Shown here in pieces: positions 24,314 to 33,966 of a stretch of 64,000 nucleotides of DNA. A program made the translations under genes and the position numbers. The stretch spans positions 1 to 64,000 of the forward strand of contig JBBFLR010000005.1 in the NCBI GenBank assembly GCA_037478935.1, read 5' to 3'. A model generated the notes under the pieces. That model searched no databases and was not told the origin of the DNA. It was given only the letters and a program-made list of their open reading frames with translations. Each line of letters starts with the position of its first letter. Positions within the stretch are counted from its first letter, which is position 1. The DNA is from Candidatus Methanosuratincola sp. (GTDB taxonomy: Archaea; Thermoproteota; Methanomethylicia; Methanomethylicales; Methanomethylicaceae).

Positions 24314-25039
24314 ATGTTTATCGTATTAGTCTCAAGGGTGGATCCATTGGCGACCCTAAAGGCAATCGTCGATGAGTACATGGGCAGGGCGCAGGGAATA
24401 TCTGAGATGTGTACAAGGTGCCTCAAGACCGAACGGTGGGGCGGGAGCGTCCCCCTGATGGTTGTGGACGCTGCCTTCACGTCGATTGGGCTGAACTATT
24501 TCACAGCGGTCGTACCGAAAGTGGACCATTTCAGGAGAACGTTTGTGGACGCAGGGCGCATAAGAACGCTGAAGGATCTAGCAGGGTTCAAGCTCGACGA
24601 ACTGGTGGGCGTCTGGAGAAACCGCAGGTCCTGGGCAGCCGCGCAGGCGATCGCCTCGCACCTGTCTAGCATGCGGCTAGGGACCGACCGTGATGCGCTG
24701 AGGTCTTGGGCGGGGTCATCTTCCCTCGAAAAATGGTACCTAGACCCAATCGGGAGGATCAGCGGAGTCGGCCTCGTCACGTACCAGTACCTGAGGATGA
24801 TGGGTGGAATCGACACGGTGATGCCAGACAAGATCGTCAAGCGGGTCATAAACGGGATACTGGTCGGTGCAGGCGAGGAGCCAGTTGAGGACAATATGGC
24901 ATTCATAAAGAAGGTCGAGGAGATCGCGGAGCAGACGGGATACCGGCCGATCGACCTCTGCTGGATGACTTGGATGGTCCAGCCCGAGGGGAAGATCATG
25001 AGGATGGAGAAGTACTCGGGAATCCTTGCCATGATCTGA
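24314..25039 (+). CDS. Helix-hairpin-helix DNA glycosylase-like protein
   Basis: 241 residues. The segment ISGVGLVTYQYLRMMGG followed by VMPDKIVKRV matches the HhH hairpin and the catalytic-Asp region of the HhH-GPD superfamily. It lacks the C-terminal Fe-S Cys cluster of endonuclease III. Base-excision activity is likely but the lesion is unknown. It is transcribed divergently from the CARF-winged-helix gene out of a 27-base shared promoter. Confidence 0.65.
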   Translation: MFIVLVSRVDPLATLKAIVDEYMGRAQGISEMCTRCLKTERWGGSVPLMVVDAAFTSIGLNYFTAVVPKVDHFRRTFVDAGRIRTLKDLAGFKLDELVGVWRNRRSWAAAQAIASHLSSMRLGTDRDALRSWAGSSSLEKWYLDPIGRISGVGLVTYQYLRMMGGIDTVMPDKIVKRVINGILVGAGEEPVEDNMAFIKKVEEIAEQTGYRPIDLCWMTWMVQPEGKIMRMEKYSGILAMI

Positions 25040-25099
25040 ACATGCGGAGCTCTCCCTCGGGACGAATCCGGACGCCCGGCGGAGTGAGCCGTTGCTACC

Positions 25100-25654
25100 C
25101 TACTCGACCAGAAGGAGTCCGTAGAACGAGGGCTTGGCACTCCTGTCCCTGAAGACGCCGATCGTGTAGCCTGCCCTCGATACCGTGGTAAATACGTCGA
25201 TGCCGCACCCCTCCATCGAGGGTCTCATTTTCTCCGGGTGGATGCACGACTCTAGATTGCACTCCTCGCAATAAGGGCAGCCGTCTGTGGCAAAACCTAT
25301 TGCCTTGAAGTACCCCATAAGGAACGCCTCGCGCTCCAGCCTATACATCAGGTCGTGGCAGAATAAGGAGAACCCCTTCAGGTCAGGCGGCGTCATCCTG
25401 ACAATGATCCCGCGCCTGTACTCGGCGAGGATCCTCCTGAACTCATCTGGTGTCGGCGTGAAAGGCGGGCATGCCAGCGTCCTGCCATACTCGTCACAGC
25501 CGTACTGACATTTGAGCCTTACCCAGTTCCTGACGACTACGTCTTCGGACTTGATGATTCTTGCATCGTCCGCACCCAGCTTCACAGCGACTTTGCACAA
25601 TTCGGCTAGCTTCTCTCCATTTTCATCTTCGGACAACATTTGCCCCCTATCCAA
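25100..25654 (-). CDS. DUF2284 Cys-rich metal-binding protein
   Basis: 184 residues. 'VRLKCQYGCDEYGRTLACPPFTPTPDEF' and 'DGCPYCEECNLESCIHPEKMRPSMEGCGID' are typical of the DUF2284 family, predicted to bind metal or an Fe-S cluster through the many Cys. Common in anaerobic archaea; biochemical role unknown. Convergent with the HhH gene. Confidence 0.85.
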   Translation of the reverse strand: MDRGQMLSEDENGEKLAELCKVAVKLGADDARIIKSEDVVVRNWVRLKCQYGCDEYGRTLACPPFTPTPDEFRRILAEYRRGIIVRMTPPDLKGFSLFCHDLMYRLEREAFLMGYFKAIGFATDGCPYCEECNLESCIHPEKMRPSMEGCGIDVFTTVSRAGYTIGVFRDRSAKPSFYGLLLVE

Positions 25655-25827
25655 TTTAGCCTAAAACCAAATAAAATGTTGGCTTTGAGAGGCAGCACCT
25701 CGAGCCAATGGTGGAAGACCCGGACCGCCGCCCCTCTGCCACTCTGTAAATTGGATCTCCCGTTTGACCTATATTGACCAGGTCTGCTGGGACTCGGTCG
25801 GTTCGTGGTTTGTGCGGCGCGACTTAC

Positions 25828-26829
25828 TTAGGCCGGCTTTCCGACCAGGATATTGTCCTTGACCCTGAGGAGCCTCACGTCTATTTTTTCCCCTATCCCC
25901 TCGTCTCCTCCGACCACGGTGATCAGCCTCGTGCCGCCTGCGTCCACTGCAAGCCTCTCGCCCTTCAGCCAGCCGGGCCCGACTATCCTTGCCTTTACCC
26001 TGTCCCCACGCCGATATGGGTTCCTCACCGCCCGCGTTTTCCTTATCCCGAAGTCGGAGGGCTTCAGGACCAGCTTCACCCCGTGCCTCCCCTCCAGTTT
26101 CCTGAGGTGTTCGTAGAACGCGTACCAGCTGATGTACCTTATTCTCCGGTCCTTCCTGCCAAACTTGTGCCTCTCACACTTCTGTATCCCGAGGGGCGGC
26201 CACCTCTTGCCCGCACCCAGGCCCTTTGCCCACGCGATCAGGCGATCGAGCTCGTGCGTGTTTATCGGATTGACCCAGACCGGGGCAACCAGTACGTCGA
26301 TCTCCGTGTTCTTTACGGCATACTCCGCCATTCCCATTACCCTGTCAGGCGAGTATGACCCTGTCCCGGAGAGGTCCCTAGCCAGGTCCGGGTCCAATGC
26401 GTCCAGGGAGAGGTTGATCCTGGAGAGTCCTGCAGCCCCGAGGTCTTCGAGGAGCCTCTCGCTCAGGAGGTGGCCGTGGGTCTGGATCGATACCACTTCG
26501 ACCCCCTTAATAGACGACAGCCCGTGGACCAAATCTGAAATTCTTGGGTAAGTGAGGGGATCCCCGACAGTGTCGATATGGGCCTCGACACCCTTCCCCT
26601 TCATGCTGGCTACGGACTTGAACCATTCAAGCAGGTGGTCGAGATCCACGATGTACTCTGCGCCCCTCATCGTTGACCTCGGCCCTGCGTCGGTGGAACA
26701 GAATATGCAGTTCAGCGGGCAAGCTGTTGAAGGCCTGACCTGTATGACATTCGTGCCCCTGTCTATCACACCGAACGGGATCGCCCCTATAAGCGGCACG
26801 TCATGGGGTACTAGGTACGTCGTTGCCAA
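25828..26829 (-). CDS. Radical SAM protein with C-terminal TRAM-like domain
   Basis: 333 residues. The Fe-S binding CxxxCxxC is in STACPLNCIFCST (residues 34-46); the rest of the SAM barrel follows ('DTVGDPLTYPRI', 'SIQTHGHLL', 'INLSLDAL'). The last 60 residues, with GDRVKARIVGPGWLKGERLA, look like a TRAM/OB RNA-binding domain, as in several archaeal radical SAM proteins of unknown substrate. RNA modification is plausible. The 173 bases downstream of its stop hold no gene I can support. Confidence 0.8.
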   Translation of the reverse strand: MATTYLVPHDVPLIGAIPFGVIDRGTNVIQVRPSTACPLNCIFCSTDAGPRSTMRGAEYIVDLDHLLEWFKSVASMKGKGVEAHIDTVGDPLTYPRISDLVHGLSSIKGVEVVSIQTHGHLLSERLLEDLGAAGLSRINLSLDALDPDLARDLSGTGSYSPDRVMGMAEYAVKNTEIDVLVAPVWVNPINTHELDRLIAWAKGLGAGKRWPPLGIQKCERHKFGRKDRRIRYISWYAFYEHLRKLEGRHGVKLVLKPSDFGIRKTRAVRNPYRRGDRVKARIVGPGWLKGERLAVDAGGTRLITVVGGDEGIGEKIDVRLLRVKDNILVGKPA

Positions 26830-26958
26830 TTCCGTCCCACCCCATTACAACCACGATCGCCCGATATAAAGGAGTTCTGGGGGGGAGGGAGCCAGGCGTA
26901 CACTTTATTAGGCGTATGCCCTGCTCTTATCCTAAACATCTCGGGTTTGGTGTTTTCG

Positions 26959-28377
26959 ATGAGCGGGCTGGATGTCATGTTCTCCCCAAGGAGCATTGCA
27001 GTCATAGGTGCGTCCAGGAACCCAAGGAAGATCGGTTACGAGCTCGTCAGCAACATCCTGACAGGGGGATATGAGGGAAAGCTCTACCCCGTCAACCCGG
27101 AGGGCGCAGACGTCATGGGGCTCAAGTCTTACACTTCCGTGAAGGAGATCCCCGGCGAGGTCGACCTGGCTGTGATAGCCGTCCCCGCTGCTTACGTGCC
27201 GGACGTCCTCGATGAGTGCGGCGTTAAGGGAATCAAGGCTGCCCTGATAATCAGCTCTGGTTTCAGGGAGGTCGGGAACCTTGAGCTCGAGGGGCGGCTC
27301 GTAGAGACCGCCAGGAAGTACGGGATGCGCATACTTGGGCCTAACATCTTCGGGCTCTACTACGCCCCGTCCAAGATGAACGCCACCTTTGGCCTCTCCA
27401 GGGTCTTCCCCGGGAAGATAGCTTTCGTGACCCAGAGCGGCGCCCTTGGAATCGCCATGATGGGGTGGACCAACCTCTACAGGATAGGCGTATCTGCCGT
27501 GGTCAGCATGGGTAACAAGGCGGACATCGAGGAGGCAGACGTCCTGGACTTCTTCTCGGAGGACAGGAATACCGGGGCCGTCCTGATGTACATAGAGGGA
27601 GCCAAGGACGGGAGGAGGCTCCTTGACTCGATGCGGAGGTCAAGCCTCAGGAAGCCCGTTATAGTGCTGAAGTCGGGGAGAACCGACGCAGGCGCCTCGG
27701 CCGCCTCTTCCCACACCGGATCCCTGGCGGGGTCTGACAAAGTCTACGATGCCGCCTTCAGGCAATGCGGCGCCCTGAGGGCGTCCGATCTTGCCCAGGC
27801 CTTCGACTGGGCGAAGCTGATGACCCTGCAGCCTCCCCCGCTGAACGACAACTGCCTGATCATCACCAACGGCGGCGGCGTAGGCGTGATGGCTGCAGAC
27901 GCGTGCGAGGAGTCTGGCGTGCCGATCCGGCATTTACCGGAGGACCTCCAGCTGGAGTTCAAGCGGCTTATGCCTGTCTTCGGGAACTCGAAAAACCCTG
28001 TGGATCTGACGGGCCAGGCGTATGAGGAGAGCTACAGCAAGTCCGTCGAGCTTGCGCTGAAAGACGCACGGATTGGGTCTGTCATAGTGCTCTACTGCCA
28101 GACCGCGATCACTGATCCGGTATCGATAGCCAAAGCAATCGCAGACGGCTGCGAGTCGCACGGCTGTGAGAAAACCATCGTGACCAGCTTCATCGGTGGC
28201 GCCCAGTGCGAAGAGGCGATGCAGAAGCTAGACGAGCGAGGAGTCCCTTCGTACCCGATCCCTGAGAGGGCCGTTTCGGCATTGGCAGCCTACTACCGGT
28301 GGCAGAGGTACAGACTAAAAAAAAGGCAGCCTAGTCCCACCACTTCTTCTCAAGCGGCATTGCAAGTATCTCCTTGA
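26959..28377 (+). CDS. ADP-forming acyl-CoA synthetase, alpha (CoA-binding and ligase) subunit
   Basis: 472 residues from ATG 26959 (TTG/GTG 26947-26950 possible); TATA-like CTTTATTA at 26903-26910. Domain order: CoA-binding ('SIAVIGASRNPRKIGYELV'), succinyl-CoA ligase-like ('FVTQSGALGIAMMGW'), and the phospho-His segment AASSHTGSLAGSD. The ATP-grasp beta subunit is not fused and not nearby, so it is presumably encoded elsewhere. It makes ATP from acyl-CoA, releasing acetate or another acid, a usual archaeal energy step. The 3' end overlaps the convergent gene by 47 bases. Confidence 0.88.
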   Translation: MSGLDVMFSPRSIAVIGASRNPRKIGYELVSNILTGGYEGKLYPVNPEGADVMGLKSYTSVKEIPGEVDLAVIAVPAAYVPDVLDECGVKGIKAALIISSGFREVGNLELEGRLVETARKYGMRILGPNIFGLYYAPSKMNATFGLSRVFPGKIAFVTQSGALGIAMMGWTNLYRIGVSAVVSMGNKADIEEADVLDFFSEDRNTGAVLMYIEGAKDGRRLLDSMRRSSLRKPVIVLKSGRTDAGASAASSHTGSLAGSDKVYDAAFRQCGALRASDLAQAFDWAKLMTLQPPPLNDNCLIITNGGGVGVMAADACEESGVPIRHLPEDLQLEFKRLMPVFGNSKNPVDLTGQAYEESYSKSVELALKDARIGSVIVLYCQTAITDPVSIAKAIADGCESHGCEKTIVTSFIGGAQCEEAMQKLDERGVPSYPIPERAVSALAAYYRWQRYRLKKRQPSPTTSSQAALQVSP

Positions 28378-28945
28378 TCTCTAGCCGCTTTGTCTTATCT
28401 TTGGAGAAGACGGTTCCGGGGAAGGTCGACCTCAAAACAATGGCGGTGTCCGCACCGTCACCACTCCCTCCCACGCCTATCACGTCCTTGTACGGCTCCA
28501 GGACCCCGCATTCGACCGCGCAGAGGACTACCTCGACTGCGACCTTCATCCCTTGGCCGAAGGCGTATAGGGTGTCCCTGAAGGTCTTTGTCGGTGTCGG
28601 GACGTCTGCATCAGTCCCCTCGTACAGGGAGCCGTGGAGTATGAATGGAGCAGAATCGAGCACAATGGCACCGAGATTCTCCAGTTCCTCCTTGGCATTC
28701 GGGTCCATGCATGGCCACTCGAAGCCCATCTCCCTCCTGTAAGGACCGTCGGAGACACAGACTATCCTGGTCTCGTCCCTGAGCGCTCTCGCGAACTCCA
28801 GTGCAGTCTTACCGGTGGAGCTCGCGACCACGAGGTCCCTTATGCCGCTCCTTTCGATGTGCTTTGTGACCGCTTCCACCACAAGATCCGTGTTCTGTGG
28901 CCCGGGCCTCTCGAAATAATATACCTCGCGCATCTTGAAAGTCAT
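28331..28945 (-). CDS. Pyruvate-kinase C-terminal-domain-like protein
   Basis: 204 residues from ATG 28945. This start lies about 30 bases from the TATA-like CTTTTAAAAAGG; the frame is open for 23 more codons that include the promoter. 'REVYYFERPGPQNTDLVVEAV', 'DLVVASSTGKTALEFARAL' and the C-terminal 'GVGGSGDGADTAIVL' match the stand-alone alpha/beta (allosteric) domain family of pyruvate kinase found in archaea. No catalytic barrel is present. Possibly a small-molecule sensor; function unknown. Confidence 0.75.
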   Translation of the reverse strand: MTFKMREVYYFERPGPQNTDLVVEAVTKHIERSGIRDLVVASSTGKTALEFARALRDETRIVCVSDGPYRREMGFEWPCMDPNAKEELENLGAIVLDSAPFILHGSLYEGTDADVPTPTKTFRDTLYAFGQGMKVAVEVVLCAVECGVLEPYKDVIGVGGSGDGADTAIVLRSTFPGTVFSKDKTKRLEIKEILAMPLEKKWWD

Positions 28946-29003
28946 ACAAGTTCCCAATACAATAAGCTGTGTTGCCTTTTTAAAAGGATCTTCTTCTAAA
29001 AGG

Positions 29004-29038
29004 TTATATAACACCTTGAAACACCGTTAGGCAGTGTT
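29004..29038 (+). promoter_or_regulatory. TATA element and AACAC/GTGTT inverted repeat at the Lrp gene start
   Basis: TTATATAA (29004-29011) is centred about 27 bases before GTG 29034. AACAC (29020-29024) and GTGTT (29034-29038) form an inverted repeat spanning the predicted transcription start, which suits autoregulation by the encoded Lrp-type protein. Confidence 0.45.
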
Positions 29039-29471
29039 GGAAATGCCTCTCGATGAACTTGACATGAAAATCATCAGCATACTACAGAATGACGCAAGCC
29101 TCTCTTACTCAGATCTCGCCCGGCAGCTCGGTCAGAACGAGTCCACCATAAGGAAAAGGGTGCTGACCCTGCGGGAACGCGGCGTAATCAAGAAGTTTAC
29201 CATAATTGTGGACAACCTCAAGGTTGGATACCATACCATTGCAGTCGTAGGCTTCGATGTAGATCCTGGGATGCTTCTGGAGCTTGCGCAGAAGCTGGCG
29301 GAGCTCGAGGAGGTTAGGTATGTAGCCACCTCGACCGGAGACCACATGATCATGGCCGAGATATGGGGTAAGGACGGACGTGAGCTCGCGCAGACCCTTT
29401 CAAAAATAGGGGCGATACCTGGGATAAAGAGGATCTGCCCCTCGATCCTGCTTGAAAAAATAAAGGAATGA
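29034..29471 (+). CDS. Lrp/AsnC family transcription regulator
   Basis: 145 residues. N-terminal winged helix-turn-helix ('DELDMKIISILQNDASLSYSDLARQLGQNESTIRKRVLTLRERGVI') and C-terminal RAM ligand-binding domain ('YVATSTGDHMIMAEIWGKDGREL'). GTG 29034 would give a leaderless mRNA; ATG 29043 is the alternative. Its 3' end faces copA. Confidence 0.9.
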   Translation: MLEMPLDELDMKIISILQNDASLSYSDLARQLGQNESTIRKRVLTLRERGVIKKFTIIVDNLKVGYHTIAVVGFDVDPGMLLELAQKLAELEEVRYVATSTGDHMIMAEIWGKDGRELAQTLSKIGAIPGIKRICPSILLEKIKE

Positions 29472-29512
29472 CTGCCTAATTTTTCAGATAACCCCTGACA
29501 CTCCGTTTTCTT

Positions 29513-31861
29513 TCATCCCTTGTATCTCTTAAGTAGAAGCGAATTCGAGACGACCGATACTGAGCTCAGTGACATTGCCAGTGCTGCTATCTCAGGCTTG
29601 AGCGTCAGGAAGGGGTAGAGGATGCCTGCTGCAATCGGTATGCCCGCGGAGTTGTACGCAAGTGCCCAGAACATGTTCTGCCTGATCTTACTCATGGTCT
29701 TCCTTCCTAGGCGGATCGCATAAACCACGCCCACCAAATCCTCCTTGGTGAGTATTATCCCGCCCGCCTCCTTTGCTATCTCTGTCCCACTTCCAATCGC
29801 TATGCCCACATCGGCCTGCGTCAGTGCCGGAGCATCATTTATGCCGTCACCAACGAACGCGACTACCCTGCCCTCTGACTGGATTCTGGATATCACCTTG
29901 GCCTTCTCTCCTGGGGAGACCTCTGCGAAGTACTTCTCGATTCCGATCTCCTTGCAGATCGCCTTAGCAACCCTCTCGTTGTCCCCGGTCAGCATGTAGA
30001 CCTCTAGCCCGTCCTTCTTGAGCTCCCCAACAGCCTCCTTAGCATCTGGCTTTGGCATGTCGATCATCGCTATCATCCCTGCGACCCTTCCACCGACTGC
30101 AAGTATTGAGACCGTCTTGCCCTCGGACTCGAGCCTGGTCGCCTCCTCCTCTGCTTCATTCATCCTTATCCCGAGCCGGCTCATCATCTTCCTGTTCCCA
30201 ATGGCTGCATCTTTGCCGTCAACCTTGCCCCTGACCCCCTCGCCGGGGATGGCCTCGAACTCCTTGAGATCATAACGCGGAAGCTTGGCCGCTCTCTCCA
30301 CAACCGCGACGGCGAGGGGGTGCTCCGAACCACCCTCGAGCGTGGCGGAGAACCTGAGGATCTCTTCCTCACCGATTCCTGCGATGTCAACGATCTCAAC
30401 AACTGAGGGCTTCCCAGCGGTCAGCGTGCCGGTCTTGTCGAAGACGACAGTATCAAGCTTCCGTACTGCCTCAAGGACCTCGCCACCCTTTATCAGGATG
30501 CCCATCTCCGCCCCCTTCCCGAGCCCTACCATTATTGCCGTGGGGGTGGCTAGGCCTAGGGCACAGGGGCATGCTATCACGAGGACTGAAACAGCCATGA
30601 GCAGGGAGAAGCCAATCCCCATCCCTGTGAAAAGCCACAAAATGAAGGTCAGTGATGCGATGACTACCACGGCAGGCACGAAGCGGGAAGCGACGTAGTC
30701 TGCGAACCTCTGTATGGGCGCTTTACTGGACTGCGCCTCCTCCACGAAGCTGATTATCTGAGCCAGGAAAGAGTCTCTGCCGACCTTTTCGACCCTGACC
30801 CTTATCATGCCCGTTTTGTTTATCGTCCCCCCGATCACGCTGTCCCCTTCTCCCTTGTCAACGGGGACGCTCTCGCCGGTCACCATCGACTCGTCCACAG
30901 CGGCGCTCCCAGAAATTATGGTACCGTCTGCAGGGATCGCCTCGCCCGGCCTCACGACAACCTCGTCGCCTACCGCGAGCTCCTCGACTGGGACCTTTCT
31001 CTCTTCGCCGTCTTTGAGCACAGACGCGTACTTCGGCTGGAGCTCGATGAGCTTCCTTATCGAGAGGGAGGCTCTCGACTTTGCGGCGTCCTCGAGGTAC
31101 CTTCCGAGCAGCACAAAAGTTATCAGCATTGCGGCCGCATCGTAGTAGAGGTCTCCAGCCGCGAAGAATGTGTTGTATACGCTGTAGAGGTAGGCCGCAG
31201 AAGCGCCCAGCGCGACAAGCACATTCATGTCAGGCACCCCCCTCCTTAGGGACTTGTAAGCCCCGGTGTAGAACGTGCTCCCCCCGACGACTTGGACGGC
31301 AGTCCCTAGTAAGAACAGTATGATTGTGCGGTACTGCAGGTCCATCAAGAACATGCTTATCACAAAGACAGGTATTGTCGCGACAAGGCTGAAGACAAAC
31401 CTCGGTCTGAAGCTGCTCCTTCTAGCGGTGGTACCGCCCACCTCCCTTATCATGGGACTATAGCCAAGTTCTTTGATTGTGTCCCTGAGTTCCGATGGGG
31501 ACACCACAGAGGGGATGTATTCTACTATTACCAACTTTGTCGCAAGATTGGCGTTGACGGCTACAACGCCATCCTTTTCCAGCAGCCCCTCTTCCATCGC
31601 CCTTATGCATGAGGCGCACCTCATGTCCTCAACATAGAATGCAGTCCTTTCAGTAACGGGCTTGTAGCCAGCAGTCTCGATCGCTCCCTTTATTGAGCTG
31701 GCATTTGTCAACGAAGGGTCATACTCGACGATAGCCGTCCCAGACCCGAAGCTGACCTCCGCCTTCTCTACCCCCTTCAATGCAGCGAGCGATTTTTCTA
31801 TATTCAGCGCACATGTTGCGCAGTGCATCCCTTCGATCCTGATCGAAGTTTTCTTCCTCAT
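29513..31861 (-). CDS. copA: Copper-transporting P1B-type ATPase
   Basis: 782 residues. Two N-terminal heavy-metal domains with C14-A-T-C17 and C82-A-S-C85. Then come eight membrane helices with the CPC motif ([13 protein letters not shown]), the actuator motif TGES, phosphorylation loop DKTGTLT, the HP motif (SEHPLAV), [10 protein letters not shown], and the final-helix YNSAG / [11 protein letters not shown] residues typical of Cu(I) exporters. It pumps copper out of the cytosol. It is divergent to an Fe-S protein gene and near a YHS-domain protein, an arrangement suggesting metal homeostasis. Confidence 0.95.
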   Translation of the reverse strand: MRKKTSIRIEGMHCATCALNIEKSLAALKGVEKAEVSFGSGTAIVEYDPSLTNASSIKGAIETAGYKPVTERTAFYVEDMRCASCIRAMEEGLLEKDGVVAVNANLATKLVIVEYIPSVVSPSELRDTIKELGYSPMIREVGGTTARRSSFRPRFVFSLVATIPVFVISMFLMDLQYRTIILFLLGTAVQVVGGSTFYTGAYKSLRRGVPDMNVLVALGASAAYLYSVYNTFFAAGDLYYDAAAMLITFVLLGRYLEDAAKSRASLSIRKLIELQPKYASVLKDGEERKVPVEELAVGDEVVVRPGEAIPADGTIISGSAAVDESMVTGESVPVDKGEGDSVIGGTINKTGMIRVRVEKVGRDSFLAQIISFVEEAQSSKAPIQRFADYVASRFVPAVVVIASLTFILWLFTGMGIGFSLLMAVSVLVIACPCALGLATPTAIMVGLGKGAEMGILIKGGEVLEAVRKLDTVVFDKTGTLTAGKPSVVEIVDIAGIGEEEILRFSATLEGGSEHPLAVAVVERAAKLPRYDLKEFEAIPGEGVRGKVDGKDAAIGNRKMMSRLGIRMNEAEEEATRLESEGKTVSILAVGGRVAGMIAMIDMPKPDAKEAVGELKKDGLEVYMLTGDNERVAKAICKEIGIEKYFAEVSPGEKAKVISRIQSEGRVVAFVGDGINDAPALTQADVGIAIGSGTEIAKEAGGIILTKEDLVGVVYAIRLGRKTMSKIRQNMFWALAYNSAGIPIAAGILYPFLTLKPEIAALAMSLSSVSVVSNSLLLKRYKG

Positions 31862-31947
31862 GAGTGATCAATCGTAGGGTTTTTCTATTAAGCATTGCAT
31901 ATGCCTTTCAACGGACCCAGATGCTCAATTCCAACCGGAGATGAGGT

Positions 31948-32760
31948 ATGGCCGTGCCCCTCCCCCACTGGCTGATTAGGCTCATCATACGCCTCTTCCC
32001 GAATAGGTTTTCCATAGCTAGGCTTAGCAAGGTCCCTGTCCTCGGGAATCTGATCGATCTAGCATTCTTCGACAAGGACCAGCTCATGTTCGTCCCGAAG
32101 GTAATCGATCTGGACGCCAGCTTCGGGGATCCTGAGAGCATGCCCCTCCCATACGCATTGGCAGAGTACTTCGTGAATGTCGCAGAGCACCACTGGGTCA
32201 TGAACTTCTGCATCTGCAGGGTCTCCAGCGGATGCAGCGAGTACCCCCGGGAGCTTGGTTGCCTCTTCCTGGGAGAGGCTTCCCAGAGGATCGACCCGAG
32301 CCTCGGGCGCAAGGTGACGAGGGAGGAGGCGTTGGAGCACCTTAGGAGATGCAGGGAGGCCGGGCTCGTACACCTCGTCGGTAGGAACAAGCTCGACTCC
32401 CTCTGGCTCGGTGTGAGGCCCGCAGAGCGGCTCCTGACGATCTGCAACTGCTGCCCGTGCTGCTGCCTGTGGAAGATCATCCCGGATCTCTCAGTGAAGA
32501 TCAGGAGGAAGATAGTGAAGATGCCCGGGGTAGAGGTGAGGGTAGACGGCGCGAGGTGCTCTGGCTGCGGAACCTGCACAGGCGTCTGCTTCGTCAATGC
32601 TATATCGATCGAAGGGGGTAGGGCAGTGATCGGCAGCGAGTGCAGGGGGTGCGGGAGATGCGCAGAGTCTTGCCCCCATGACGCGATATCTGTGACGATT
32701 AACGACAGCGAGTACTTGAGGGAAGCAACTTCGCGAATATCATCTGCTGTTGATCTCTGA
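31948..32760 (+). CDS. Cys-rich Fe-S protein with C-terminal 2[4Fe-4S] ferredoxin domain
   Basis: 270 residues. The C-terminal ferredoxin has two complete clusters (C204-x2-C-x2-C-x3-C214 and C232-x2-C-x2-C-x3-C242). The N-terminal 180 residues hold more Cys: CIC at 88-90, C96, C105, and the dense CNCCPCCC at 166-173, which may bind further clusters or another metal. The extreme N-terminus is amphipathic rather than a true membrane helix. Divergent to copA; its stop directly abuts the convergent YHS gene. Electron carrier of unknown partner. Confidence 0.78.
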   Translation: MAVPLPHWLIRLIIRLFPNRFSIARLSKVPVLGNLIDLAFFDKDQLMFVPKVIDLDASFGDPESMPLPYALAEYFVNVAEHHWVMNFCICRVSSGCSEYPRELGCLFLGEASQRIDPSLGRKVTREEALEHLRRCREAGLVHLVGRNKLDSLWLGVRPAERLLTICNCCPCCCLWKIIPDLSVKIRRKIVKMPGVEVRVDGARCSGCGTCTGVCFVNAISIEGGRAVIGSECRGCGRCAESCPHDAISVTINDSEYLREATSRISSAVDL

Positions 32761-32904
32761 TTACTTCAGGTACTTGTCAGGATCCTTGTCAAACATCCTC
32801 TTGCAACCTGGCGCGCAGAAGTAATATGTCTTCCCTTTGTATTCGCTCTTGAATTTCGCAGTCTTCTCGTCCACATCCATGCCGCAGACAGGATCTATAG
32901 CCAT
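32761..32904 (-). CDS. Small YHS-domain metal-binding protein
   Basis: 47 residues, complete. It begins MAIDPVCGMDVDEKTAKF, and later YYFCAPGCKRMFDKDPDKY supplies the remaining YHS-domain Cys pair, so it is just a single YHS domain. Such domains are often fused to or encoded beside CopA-type ATPases and are thought to bind copper or another soft metal. The stop codon touches that of the convergent Fe-S protein gene. Start ATG 32904 is the only one compatible with the domain. Confidence 0.85.
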   Translation of the reverse strand: MAIDPVCGMDVDEKTAKFKSEYKGKTYYFCAPGCKRMFDKDPDKYLK

Positions 32905-32913
32905 AAAGACCCC

Positions 32914-32936
32914 GTTGGATGTTATTCCAATCCAAC
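32914..32936 (-). promoter_or_regulatory. 7-base perfect inverted repeat upstream of the YHS gene
   Basis: GTTGGAT (32914-32920) and ATCCAAC (32930-32936) are perfect inverted arms with a 9-base spacer, 10 bases before the start codon. It could be a repressor operator or an mRNA hairpin covering the ribosome-binding region; a TATA-like run lies further upstream around 32970-32983. Confidence 0.4.
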
Positions 32937-33105
32937 TAGAAAAGGCTATCTGATTGATTCCAGGCCGATTGTCTTAAAAAGAATCCCGGGGGTTTTCGGA
33001 GGATAGTCCGTGAGTAGTAGACAACTAAACCCCGAGGAGTCCTATGGCTGTGAGATCTCACTCCTGCCTTTTTTATAAACTCTATGTTTCAGATGAAACA
33101 ATAAA

Positions 33106-33966
33106 CTATTTTCTGTAGAGCTCTCTCCTCCTTGCCTCGAGTAGGTCGTTGGGCTGTCCCATGTATTCAGCAGCGGTCATAACCCTGCAGCCCTCCAGCC
33201 CTTCGGTGATCATCTGCATGTAGTCCCTGAACTTGAGGTCCCTGAGGAAGTGGTGGTCCAGCACGACCTCTTTGGCTCCGCTTAAGATGATCTGCCTCAA
33301 ATTCTTAGTTGCAGAGTCCAACTGTTCCTTCGAAGTCCTGTACCCCAGCATGTATGTCATCGGACCGTCAATTATTGCCAGGTCGGGCTTCTCCTTCAGG
33401 ACGAAGGATGCTTGGTCTTCATGGATCGGTCCCTCGACGTCTGAAGTATGGATTACTTTCATCCCCTCGGACTCGACCATTGTCTGGACCACATAACCAA
33501 GGGCGCTGTTCGAACCGTGGAAGACCGCTCCAGAAAAGGAGACCTTCGTATTCCCGAAAACGAAGGATCTGCCGTCCGCGACCTCGACCTTTATTGCCCT
33601 TGCCTTCACCATCCCGAGGAATAGCGGCGCCCTGAAGTCCCTCTGGCTCCTGTTTATGTCGTTGTTTGGATCCTTGACAAGTACGGTTTTGCCCTTGTAT
33701 ATGTCGAGGGGTATCGCGTCACCGGGATCGTGGTGGTCGTAGTGGTAGTGTGAGATTACCAGTACGTCCGCTTCCATCCCTTTCTCAGCGATCTTTTGTG
33801 CCGCCCTCCCCATCCTCTCAAATTCGATCTGGTGCGGGGGGAGCCCAAAGCGGTTGGGCGCCAAGGCCACTCCTGGGTCTATCATTACCTTCAAGTCTGG
33901 GGTTTCTATGAATGTGCACATCGACCTTACGCCCATGCTATCGAACGCCAGCAACTCAACCTTCAT
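33106..33966 (-). CDS. Metallo-beta-lactamase-fold hydrolase, UPF0282 family
   Basis: 286 residues. Metal motif SHYHYDHHDPGD (about residues 71-82) and later His/Asp ('HTSDVEGP', 'VLDHHFLRD') belong to the MBL superfamily; the whole sequence, including 'VRSMCTFIETPDLKVMIDPGVALAPNRFGLPPH', fits the archaeal UPF0282 family. Function not established. The 213 bases upstream, up to the surface protein's stop, hold no supported gene. Confidence 0.87.
   Translation of the reverse strand: MKVELLAFDSMGVRSMCTFIETPDLKVMIDPGVALAPNRFGLPPHQIEFERMGRAAQKIAEKGMEADVLVISHYHYDHHDPGDAIPLDIYKGKTVLVKDPNNDINRSQRDFRAPLFLGMVKARAIKVEVADGRSFVFGNTKVSFSGAVFHGSNSALGYVVQTMVESEGMKVIHTSDVEGPIHEDQASFVLKEKPDLAIIDGPMTYMLGYRTSKEQLDSATKNLRQIILSGAKEVVLDHHFLRDLKFRDYMQMITEGLEGCRVMTAAEYMGQPNDLLEARRRELYRK

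Noticed and set aside
25690-25750. GC-rich possible structured RNA between radical SAM and DUF2284 genes
   Set aside because: Only a 5-base GGCAG/CTGCC pairing was found; no known RNA motif and no box C/D or H/ACA elements.
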